Below, piece after piece: positions 26,401 to 31,626 of a stretch of 36,178 nucleotides of DNA. Source of the DNA: DATEJJ01 sp039649115 (GTDB lineage: Bacteria; Actinomycetota; Actinomycetes; Mycobacteriales; Micromonosporaceae); NCBI GenBank assembly GCA_039649115.1, contig JBBWZQ010000304.1, positions 1-36,178 on the forward strand, written 5' to 3'. Both the position numbers and the translations under genes were made by a program. Within the stretch, counting starts at the first letter, position 1; the number at the start of each line of letters is the position of its first letter. Below the pieces are notes generated by a model that worked only from the letters and a program-made list of their open reading frames with translations, had not been told where the DNA came from and did no database searches.

Positions 26401-27252
26401 GGTCGTCCGGCACGCCACCGGCAGCCCGAGGACGATGTCCCGCTGGCCGGTCATCCGGGACAGGTACGCGGCGGCCGCCGCCATCACCACCCGCGGCCAC
26501 GAGGTGCCCGCCTGCCGCGCCACCTCGCTCATCGCGCGCACCAGAGCCGGTGGCAGGAAGGTCCTCCGGTACCGGCGGTCACCGGCTGCCGTACCGGCGC
26601 GGCCGTGCAGGTCCGGCGGCGCGGGTACGCCGTCGAGCAGGTCCAGCCAGTACCGGCGGTCCCGGTCCCAGGTGGCCGACCGCCGGTACTCCGCCTCCTC
26701 GTCCAGCACCTCGCGCAGCCGCCCGAACGCGCCCGGGGTGCGCGGCGTCCCCTCGACGACCGCCGTGTACGCGCCGGCGAGCCGCCGCGCGACCAGCACG
26801 ATGCCGTAGTAGTCGATCGCGACGTGGTGGTACCGGTGGTACCAGAGGAACCTGTCCTCGGCGACCTTGAGCAGGGCGGACGCCGAGGTGGCACGGCCCA
26901 GGTCCGTACCTCGGGACAGGTCGGCCCGCATCCAGCCGGCGGCCGCGGCGCGGGGGGACGCGGTCCGGGAGAGGTCCACGAATGCCGGTCCGTCGCCCGG
27001 CCCGTCGATGACCTGCGTCAGCGCGCCGCCGTCCGCGACGACGCGCAGCCGGCACGCCTCGGCGTCGGCGCACACCTCGGCCCAGGCGAGTTTCCAGGCA
27101 GATGGGTCGATGTGTCCGGAGATGTCCAGGTACTCGGCCAGGGTACCGGAGCGGGCGGTCGGATCGAGCCGGTGGCGGAACCACATGCCGACCTGTGCCG
27201 CCGACAGGGGCAACCGCGCAGGCGTGCCGTCCCCATCCTCGCCTCGCCCCAT
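23437..27252 (-). CDS. EntF/DhbF-like one-module NRPS (C-A-T-TE)
   Basis: The protein is 1271 aa. The condensation domain (~12-440) resembles EntF, with active-site motif HHVAIDY at 142-148 (Tyr where HHxxxDG has Gly). The adenylation domain (~460-950) has YTSGSTGTPNG at 617-627, NAYGPTE at 749-755, YRTGD at 837-841, RGFRVEPGEVE at 864-874 and NGKLDRR at 941-947. The carrier domain is at ~965-1032, with pantetheine Ser996 in LGGHSL. The thioesterase (~1050-1271) has GWSFGG (S1122), D1149 and a late His in CGHFGM. Specificity residues read by eye against GrsA are D-G-A-T-V-A-A-V-C-K, close to a known Tyr code (DASTVAAVCK) and the Phe code. Predicted role: acylate tyrosine or a related aromatic amino acid and release it. 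No MbtH-like gene or dihydroxybenzoate gene is in the window. Confidence 0.94.
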   Translation of the reverse strand: MGRGEDGDGTPARLPLSAAQVGMWFRHRLDPTARSGTLAEYLDISGHIDPSAWKLAWAEVCADAEACRLRVVADGGALTQVIDGPGDGPAFVDLSRTASPRAAAAGWMRADLSRGTDLGRATSASALLKVAEDRFLWYHRYHHVAIDYYGIVLVARRLAGAYTAVVEGTPRTPGAFGRLREVLDEEAEYRRSATWDRDRRYWLDLLDGVPAPPDLHGRAGTAAGDRRYRRTFLPPALVRAMSEVARQAGTSWPRVVMAAAAAYLSRMTGQRDIVLGLPVACRTTPVARRTPSLLANVVPLRLVVGPGTTVVELVARTAQAVREALPHQRYRYEDLRRDLSLGAGRGLFSWIVNVMSFEDDLRFAGQPATRHNLANGPVDDLSMFVFDRSDGRGVQLDSIANPSHHGHHDVAVHQRGFLRLLRAMVAEPHRRVAELDALEPAARRRVRAPVSGAGGAVPEATFPELFEARAAAAPHAVAVVREGAVLRYAELNTRANRLAHHLIRAGIGPGQIVGLACGRTVAGVVGLLAILKAGAAYLPIDVDYPRSRIAFMLRDARPAVTLVTRGTAGRLDAAAGTRVALDEWMASRAVDAGPDRNPTDADRIRPLRTSSPAYVIYTSGSTGTPNGVVVGHAGLAGLIAAQAAAFAMTPRSRVLQCASPAFDGAVAEVLTALASGAALVLAPAGRLAPGGQLAELTAEAGVTQLTLAPSVLAAVPPDGLPGVVTLVVAGEPCPPEMVRRWAGSRRMVNAYGPTEATVCATLSGPLAPQDGVPPIGRPIGSVRAYVLDSGLRPVATGAVGQLYLAGAGLAHGYLGRPGLTAERFVPDPFGAPGSRMYRTGDLVRWRRDGDLEFVARVDEQLALRGFRVEPGEVETVVVGHRAVDQAAVAVGEDQRLIAFVVPAPGEAIEPHALRRFCATRLPGHLVPAAFVRLARLPLTPNGKLDRRALPLPAATSPAGRGPGNPLEEVLCRLYAEVLGRAEVRPDDDFFALGGHSLLAMRLVHRLRRVLPVDVSAHLLFQAPTIAELVDLLGVGEIGPPGRMLPIRAAGSRPPLFCLPPGSGLSWCYAGLRECLPAEQPIYGLQAPAGGPAPPGVERLAREYLDAIRAVQPAGPYHLLGWSFGGHLAHAIAVRLRECGEGVGLLAVLDAYPHDPRLPANGTGEAPGAEALARMMHGSSPVPLTDQAIAAVARHARLVARHTWRRYEGDLLFFAAAEDRTADPAAAWRPYVSGSIERHDIPCGHFGMTGPDALAAIGAVVADRLEGRMSTC

Positions 27253-27290
27253 CGCCCCCGCCAGACCCAGCCCGGTTCCCGTCCGCTGCC

Positions 27291-27319
27291 AGCATGGAGC
27301 GCGGCGGGTGTCTGGTCAA
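27291..27319 (-). promoter_or_regulatory. Putative promoter of the NRPS gene
   Basis: On the minus strand TTGACC (27314-27319) and CATGCT (27291-27296) are 17 nt apart. Transcription would begin near 27284, giving a ~30-nt leader before ATG 27252. The perfect palindrome at 27335-27347 lies 15 nt upstream of the -35, a position suited to a regulator. Confidence 0.4.
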
Positions 27320-27334
27320 CCGTGACCCCGCCAC

Positions 27335-27347
27335 GTCCACTGTGGAC
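27335..27347. repeat. Perfect palindrome GTCCACTGTGGAC upstream of the NRPS promoter
   Basis: This 13-bp inverted repeat with a single central base is in the 123-bp gap between the FMN reductase and NRPS genes. Near-identical copies occur inside several genes of the window (1484, 20559, 21496 and 34333), so it may be a genome-wide iterated motif rather than a local operator. Confidence 0.7.
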
Positions 27348-27375
27348 CGTCTGGCGGGCGGGTGGTCCAGCTGGG

Positions 27376-27954
27376 TCAGGGGCCGCCGTGCGGCAGCAGC
27401 GGAACCGGTGCGCCATCGGAGTGCGCGGCCAACGCCTCGGCGATCGCGGCACCGTGCCGCGCCGCCCACTCGGTCGCCAGCCGGTCCGCCGCGGCGATCT
27501 CGGGTTCGAGCAGCGCCACCGCGGGCGCCGCGACGCCGGCCCCGAGCTCGGCGAGCAGCGCGGTCAACGCCACCGCGACCGACTCCCGGTGCGCTGGCGA
27601 GGCGGCGATCGCGACGGGTACCGCGACGGTGCCGGCCAGCGCTCCCGCGCCGTACTGGTCCAGGAAGATCTTCAGCAGGCCCGTGTAGGTGCCCTTGTAC
27701 GTCGGCGTCGCCACGACCAGCAGCCGCGCGTCACGCACCACCGCGAACGGATCCGCGACGCTCCCGCCACCGTGCGCGGGTCCGGGCCCGAACGAGACTC
27801 CGACGATCTCGCCGAGTTCCAGCACCTGGCTGCCCCGCAGGCTGGTACCGGTGCGCTCAAGCGCCGCGGTCAACGCGCGAGCCACCGTCTCGGCGAGGGT
27901 ACGGGTGCGCGAGCCCAGGCGCGGGTTGCCGATCAACAGGACCAGGTCCGTCAT
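27376..27954 (-). CDS. NADPH-dependent FMN reductase (SsuE/MsuE-like)
   Basis: The 192-aa flavodoxin-fold protein opens LVLLIGNPRLGSRTRTLAE, the FMN phosphate-binding loop, and carries VVATPTYKGTYTGLLKIFLDQ near 80-100, the signature of the NADPH:FMN reductase family that feeds two-component monooxygenases. It should supply FMNH2 to an LLM enzyme such as those at 31627-34055 for organosulfur oxidation. ATG 27954 has AGAGGA upstream. It lies 58 bp after the SsuA-like gene and 123 bp before the NRPS gene, all on the minus strand, and so closes the sulfonate operon or links it to the biosynthetic genes. Confidence 0.87.
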   Translation of the reverse strand: MTDLVLLIGNPRLGSRTRTLAETVARALTAALERTGTSLRGSQVLELGEIVGVSFGPGPAHGGGSVADPFAVVRDARLLVVATPTYKGTYTGLLKIFLDQYGAGALAGTVAVPVAIAASPAHRESVAVALTALLAELGAGVAAPAVALLEPEIAAADRLATEWAARHGAAIAEALAAHSDGAPVPLLPHGGP

Positions 27955-28012
27955 GCGTGGATCCTCTCACCCGTGCCACCGGATGTGGGGAGGAACCGGT
28001 GGACGGCGAGGC

Positions 28013-29029
28013 TCACGACGGGCCCCCGACGGTGTCGTTGAAGTCGCGCACCGCGAAGTCCGCGAAGGTCACCGCGCGGGGGATCAGCCCGGCCTCCGTG
28101 AACGCGTCGGCCACCTCCTGTTCCGACGAGATGACGGTGTCGTCGACGGGTGTCGCGGTGGAGGCCGCGTCCTTGGCCGCGACGAGCATGACGTCCTGCG
28201 GCAGCCCGGCCCCGCGCGCCCAGACCTTCGCCCAATCGTCCACATGGGAATTCGCCCAGGTATGTGCGCGGGCGATGCGGCCGAGGTAGTCGCGGATCGC
28301 CGCCACCTTGCCCGGATCGGCCAGTGCCGCGCGGGCGGCGATGGTGAAGGAGTACGGGCTGCCGTAGCCCACGCCGTTGACGAGTATCTTCGCGTGTGTC
28401 TGGGCAACGGCCTGCTCGGTGTACGGGGACCAGACGTCCCACGCGTCCACATGTCCCGAGGTGAAGGCGGCGAGCGCGTTGGCCGGCTGCAGGTAGCTGG
28501 CCTTCACGTCCCCGATGCTCAGGCCCGCCTTCCGCAGCACGGTCAGCAGGTGGTAATGGGCCGAACTGCCCTGCGCCACCGCGATGCGCTTGCCCCGCAA
28601 CTGCTCCGGGGACGTCAGCGGCGATCCGGCGGGTACCAGAATGGCGGAGCCCAGGGGGTTGGCCCGCAGCGCGCCGACGGCGGCGATCTTCTCCCCGCCC
28701 GCGGCGGCGAAGACCGGTGGAGCGTTGCCGACGCCGCCGACGTCGATGGCCCCCGCGCCCATGGCCTGCAGCATGGGCGGTCCCGAGGTGAAGGTCGACC
28801 AGACGATCCGGTACCGGATTCCGGTGAGCAGTCCCGCGGCGCTCAGCAGCGCCTGTGCCCCGGTACCCTTCTGGTCCCCCACGCGAAGGGTCACAGTGGA
28901 CAGATCCGTGCTGGCATTTCCGGTCGCGGTGTCCGTCTTCGCTCTGGCCGCTGCGCAGCCGGTACTGGCCAGAGCCGTGGCGGCCAGAAGCGCGACGAGC
29001 CGCAGCGCGGGCCGGTGAGCAGTGGTCAT
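28013..29029 (-). CDS. ssuA: SsuA-like sulfonate-binding lipoprotein
   Basis: The 338-aa protein has a lipoprotein signal peptide with lipobox ASTGC near 21-25. The mature part is a periplasmic-binding fold of the SsuA/TauA/NMT1 group: VTLRVGDQKGTGAQALL at the start, then AGAIDVGGVGNAPPVFAAA, LRGKRIAVAQGSSAHY and HVDAWDVWSPYTEQA. It should bind an aliphatic sulfonate or related organosulfur compound outside the membrane and hand it to the SsuC permease. ATG 29029 overlaps the ATPase stop by 4 bp (ATGA). The gene order permease-ATPase-binding protein, with a Cys-type leader peptide in front, supports a sulfur substrate over nitrate or taurine specifically, but the ligand is not proven. Confidence 0.87.
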   Translation of the reverse strand: MTTAHRPALRLVALLAATALASTGCAAARAKTDTATGNASTDLSTVTLRVGDQKGTGAQALLSAAGLLTGIRYRIVWSTFTSGPPMLQAMGAGAIDVGGVGNAPPVFAAAGGEKIAAVGALRANPLGSAILVPAGSPLTSPEQLRGKRIAVAQGSSAHYHLLTVLRKAGLSIGDVKASYLQPANALAAFTSGHVDAWDVWSPYTEQAVAQTHAKILVNGVGYGSPYSFTIAARAALADPGKVAAIRDYLGRIARAHTWANSHVDDWAKVWARGAGLPQDVMLVAAKDAASTATPVDDTVISSEQEVADAFTEAGLIPRAVTFADFAVRDFNDTVGGPS

Positions 29030-29760
29030 GTCGTTCCTTCCGGCGTGACGCCCAACTCGGCGAGCAGGCTGGCGCGTAGGTCGGTGAGTTGCGGGTGGCC
29101 GCGGTCGCGCGGCCGGGGCAGCGGGATGGGGGTCTCGTAGGCGATGCGACCGTCGTGCAGCACCAGCACGCGGTCGGCGAGCAGCAGCGCCTCGTCCACG
29201 TCGTGGGTCACCAGCAGGACGCCCGGCTGGTGCCTGGCCCACAGCGTGAGTACCAGTTGGTGCATGCTGATCCGGGTCAGCGCGTCCAGCGAGCCGAACG
29301 GCTCGTCGAGCAACAGCAGGCCCGGTTCCCGGACGAGTGCCCGGGCCAGGGACACCCGCTGCGCTTCCCCGCCGGACAGCGTCAGCGGCCACGCGTCGCC
29401 GTGCCCGGCCAGCCCGACCTCGTCCAGCGCGACCCGGGCCGCGGCCCGCGGATCAGCCACCCGCAGCCCGAGCGACACGTTGGCACACACCCGCTTCCAC
29501 GGCACCAGCCGCGGCTCCTGGAACGCCATCGCCACCGGCCCCGGCACCGCGAGCTCGCCGGTGACGTCGCGGTCGAGGCCGGCCAGCGCGCGCAGCAGGG
29601 TGGACTTTCCCGAACCGCTGCGCCCGATCATCGCGACGAATTCGCCGGCCGCGATGTCGAGGTCGAGGGCGTCGAGTACCCGGCGGCGGCCGAAGGCGCG
29701 GGACAGGCCGCGCACCCGGGCCACCGGCCGGGTCGCTACTCCAGGAAGCCGCGGCGCCAT
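29026..29760 (-). CDS. ssuB: SsuB-like ABC transporter ATPase
   Basis: The 244-aa ATPase has Walker A IGRSGSGKST, a Q-loop in AFQEPRLVPW, signature LSGGEAQRVSLARALV, Walker B LLLLDEPFGSLD and switch His in VTHDVDEAL. AFQEPRLVPW is the form usual in sulfonate, nitrate and taurine importers. It drives import through the SsuC-like permease. ATG 29760 has GGAGGG at 7-nt spacing and lies inside the 3' end of the permease gene (25-bp overlap). The stop overlaps the SsuA start. Confidence 0.93.
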   Translation of the reverse strand: MAPRLPGVATRPVARVRGLSRAFGRRRVLDALDLDIAAGEFVAMIGRSGSGKSTLLRALAGLDRDVTGELAVPGPVAMAFQEPRLVPWKRVCANVSLGLRVADPRAAARVALDEVGLAGHGDAWPLTLSGGEAQRVSLARALVREPGLLLLDEPFGSLDALTRISMHQLVLTLWARHQPGVLLVTHDVDEALLLADRVLVLHDGRIAYETPIPLPRPRDRGHPQLTDLRASLLAELGVTPEGTT

Positions 29761-30611
29761 GCCAGTGCCCTCCGTTCCAGGAGCCGGACCACCGCGTCGG
29801 TGAGCAGCCCGAGCACGCAGTAGACAAGCAAAGCGACAACGATCACGTCGAACTGCAGGAACTGCTGCGCCTGACTGATCATGAAGCCCAGGCCGGCGTC
29901 GGCGTTGATCTGTTCGGCGACGACCAGCGCGATCCACGCCACGCCCAGGCTCTGCCGCATCCCGACCAGCGCCTGCGGCAGCGCGCCCGGAAGCACGATG
30001 TGCCGGACGAGTTCGCCGCGCCGCAACGCGAGCACCTGGCCGAGGTCCGCCAGCTTGGCGTCGACCCCGCGGATGCCGGCATACGTGTTGAGGTACAGCG
30101 GGAACATCGCGCCGAGCGCGACCAGCGCGACCTTGGGGATCTCGCCGATGCCGAACCAGACGATGAGCACCGGGATGAGCCCGAACAGCGGCAGCGTGCG
30201 CAGCATCTGCATGACCGGGTCGACCGCGTGCTCACCGAGCCGGCTCAGGCCGGCGACGAGGGCGAGCAGCACGCCGGCCGTCGCGCCGATGGCGAAGCCG
30301 AGCGCGGCGCGTTGCAGCGACACGAGCAGCGCCCCCTGCAGCGTCCCGTACGCCGGCGAGTCCGTCCGCACCAGGCTCACCGCCGCGCGGGCGATGGTCG
30401 TGGGCGAGGGCAGCTTGTCGGCGGGCAGCACGCGGGTCGTGCTCGCGAACTGCCAGAGCACCAGGATGGCGAGCGGGCTGACCAGGCGCGGCCACCCGCG
30501 CGGCAACCGGCGCCGGGCCGCACCGCGCGCGCCTTGCGGCAGGCGGCCGGCATCGGGCTCGACCGTTGTGTCATGCCGCGGCAGCGCAGCCGGTCGGGTG
30601 GATGTCGTCAC
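29736..30611 (-). CDS. ssuC: SsuC-like ABC transporter permease
   Basis: The 291-aa protein has about six membrane helices after a ~40-residue cytoplasmic N-terminus. It carries PLSPTTI-like KLPSPTTIARAA, ALGFAIGATAGVLLALVAG, and the coupling EAA-type loop in GALPQALVGMRQSLGVAWIALVVAEQ, all typical of SsuC/TauC permeases. It forms the channel for sulfonate import. The start is GTG 30611 with AGAGG upstream. The gene follows a 41-codon leader peptide and a hairpin on the same strand and is the first structural gene of the operon. Confidence 0.92.
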   Translation of the reverse strand: MTTSTRPAALPRHDTTVEPDAGRLPQGARGAARRRLPRGWPRLVSPLAILVLWQFASTTRVLPADKLPSPTTIARAAVSLVRTDSPAYGTLQGALLVSLQRAALGFAIGATAGVLLALVAGLSRLGEHAVDPVMQMLRTLPLFGLIPVLIVWFGIGEIPKVALVALGAMFPLYLNTYAGIRGVDAKLADLGQVLALRRGELVRHIVLPGALPQALVGMRQSLGVAWIALVVAEQINADAGLGFMISQAQQFLQFDVIVVALLVYCVLGLLTDAVVRLLERRALAWRRGFLE

Positions 30612-30630
30612 AGGCGAACCTCTTCATCGA

Positions 30631-30674
30631 CGCGGGCCGCGCTCGAACATGCACGCGACAGTGGCGGGCCCGCG
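30631..30674 (-). promoter_or_regulatory. Hairpin between leader peptide and ssuC (possible attenuator)
   Basis: CGCGGGCC and GGCCCGCG, at 30667-30674 and 30631-30638, can form an 8-bp stem with a 28-nt loop in the transcript. A shorter alternative, the self-pairing GCGGGCCCGC, overlaps one arm. It lies directly before the ssuC start, where ribosome position on the leader could change folding (inference). Confidence 0.35.
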
Positions 30675-30691
30675 GCTTACCGGCGAACTGG

Positions 30692-30817
30692 TCAGCGCGG
30701 CGTGCCGGCCGTGGCCGGCACGGACGGGGTACACATGGCAGACGAGGTACACATGGCACTCGCCTTCCGGCAGAGGTCGACGTGGCGCCGAGCGACGAGG
30801 AACTCGAAGCGCGTCAT
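30692..30817 (-). CDS. 41-aa Cys-containing leader peptide of the ssu operon
   Basis: ATG 30817 opens a 41-codon frame ending 80 bp before ssuC. Its first half, with ARRHVDLCRKASAMC near 9-23, matches the actinobacterial putative leader peptide family (R-R-x-H-V-D-L-x-R ... C) found before sulfur-assimilation and sulfonate genes. There are three Cys codons, one TGC and two TGT. AMCT occurs twice, separated by SS, from a 15-nt direct repeat, so the Cys-bearing part has been duplicated. There is no Shine-Dalgarno sequence. The promoter at 30824-30852 would put the transcript start on the A of ATG, i.e. leaderless translation. Expected role: cysteine-sensitive attenuation, with scarce Cys stalling ribosomes and raising transporter expression (inference from related uORFs). 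Confidence 0.7.
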   Translation of the reverse strand: MTRFEFLVARRHVDLCRKASAMCTSSAMCTPSVPATAGTPR

Positions 30818-30823
30818 AGGGAC

Positions 30824-30852
30824 ATGGTGCGCGACGTTCGGAACAAAGTCAA
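30824..30852 (-). promoter_or_regulatory. Putative leaderless promoter of the ssu operon
   Basis: Minus strand TTGACT (30847-30852) and CACCAT (30824-30829) are 17 nt apart, and exactly 6 nt separate the -10 from the leader-peptide ATG at 30817. The -10 is weak, but the spacing is that of a leaderless start and mirrors the divergent promoter. Confidence 0.45.
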
Positions 30853-30885
30853 TCGGATTAGTGGGATATTGGCCCGGCCGCGCGA

Positions 30886-30915
30886 TTGACATCCCGCGGG
30901 GGTGCTTCGCATGAT
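30886..30915 (+). promoter_or_regulatory. Putative leaderless promoter of the monooxygenase operon
   Basis: TTGACA (30886-30891) and CATGAT (30910-30915) are 18 nt apart, and exactly 6 nt separate the -10 from the leader-peptide ATG at 30922, placing +1 on the A of ATG. The two divergent -35 boxes are 33 bp apart, and an AT-richer patch (30853-30872) between them could hold an operator. Confidence 0.5.
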
Positions 30916-30921
30916 GGACGC

Positions 30922-30996
30922 ATGGCCTCGACGCACCCCGGCGTAACTCGCCGCTACGTCGATTTCGAGCGCACCTGCAGCGCCCTCTGTCGCTAG
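30922..30996 (+). CDS. 24-aa Cys-containing leader peptide of the monooxygenase operon
   Basis: ATG 30922 begins a 24-codon frame whose C-terminal half, TRRYVDFERTCSALCR, is clearly related to the peptide at 30692-30817 on the other strand (shared RR-[HY]-VD-[LF]-x-R...SA-[ML]-C). It ends in CR and a stop, the usual end of actinobacterial sulfur-operon leader peptides. Cys codons are TGC and TGT. There is no Shine-Dalgarno sequence, and the promoter spacing predicts a leaderless message. It precedes the flavin reductase gene by 82 bp of hairpin-rich sequence. Expected role: cysteine-responsive control of the genes downstream (inference). Confidence 0.72.
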   Translation: MASTHPGVTRRYVDFERTCSALCR

Positions 30997-31010
30997 TCAG
31001 CTTCTCGGGC

Positions 31011-31056
31011 GCGCGCCGGCACCGACGCCGGGCGCAGCCGGTACCGACCACCCGGC
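31011..31056 (+). promoter_or_regulatory. Overlapping hairpins after the leader peptide
   Basis: GCGCGCCGGC (31011-31020) pairs with GCCGGGCGC (31027-31035) over 9 bp with one bulge and a 6-nt loop. GCCGG (31037-31041) can pair with CCGGC at 31052-31056 or instead with CCGGC at 31016-31020. Mutually exclusive pairings are what an attenuator needs, but such GC-rich pairings are common here. Confidence 0.3.
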
Positions 31057-31078
31057 AGACCGATCCGCAGGAGGGCCG

Positions 31079-31561
31079 ATGACGCTGGCTATCCAACCCG
31101 ACCTGTTCCGGAGCCTGTTGCGCCACCACGCGGCGGGCGTCGTCGTCATCACCGCGCCCGGCGGCAGGCCGGTGGGATTCACCGCGACCTCGTTCACCTC
31201 GGTGTCGCTGCAACCGCCGCTGGTGTCGTTCTGCCTGGATCGCAGGTCCTCCAGTTGGCCGGGAGTGTGCACAGCCGACCACGTCGCGGTGCACGTGCTC
31301 ACCGACGCGCAGGAGGACCTGGCGCGCACCTTCGCCACCAGCGGGATCGACCGGTTCGCCCACCCCACTGCCTGGCGGACCGGTCCGCACGGCGTACCGG
31401 TCCTCGCCGGCGTACTGGCCGTCCTGGTGTGCCGCGTGGTGGAACGGGTCGAGGCGGGCGACCACGCCATCGTGCTGGCGGAGCCGGTGCACGGCGAGCA
31501 CGCGCACGACGGTGGCGCACCGCTGCTGTACCACATGGGCCACTACCTGCCCCCGCGATGA
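31079..31561 (+). CDS. Flavin reductase (HpaC/two-component type)
   Basis: The 160-aa protein has the split-barrel FMN-binding fold of the flavin reductase-like family: LRHHAAGVVVITAPGGRPVGFTATS, VSLQPPLVSFCLDRRSSSW, and a C-terminal YHMGHY. It should reduce FMN or FAD with NAD(P)H for the two LLM monooxygenases downstream. ATG 31079 has a strong AGGAGGG site. It is the first enzyme gene of the plus-strand operon, after the Cys leader peptide. The stop TGA forms ATGA with an in-frame ATG of the next gene. It is from a different fold class than the SsuE-like reductase on the opposite operon. Confidence 0.88.
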   Translation: MTLAIQPDLFRSLLRHHAAGVVVITAPGGRPVGFTATSFTSVSLQPPLVSFCLDRRSSSWPGVCTADHVAVHVLTDAQEDLARTFATSGIDRFAHPTAWRTGPHGVPVLAGVLAVLVCRVVERVEAGDHAIVLAEPVHGEHAHDGGAPLLYHMGHYLPPR

Positions 31562-31600
31562 ACGAGCAGGACGGGCACCGTGCCGACTCACCCGGTTCCA

Positions 31601-31617
31601 CCGTCCATTCTGGACGG
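31601..31617. repeat. Inverted repeat CCGTCCATTCTGGACGG before the first LLM gene
   Basis: Perfect 7-bp arms with a 3-nt loop lie 9 nt upstream of ATG 31627. The core GTCCA...TGGAC is related to the iterated palindrome of the window. It may be a weak hairpin affecting translation of the monooxygenase. Confidence 0.5.
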
Positions 31618-31626
31618 AAGCGGGCA

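Noticed and set aside
23374..28041. 1555-codon plus-strand frame
   Set aside because: It runs antisense to the NRPS and FMN reductase genes and has only low-complexity Arg/Gly/Gln-rich content.
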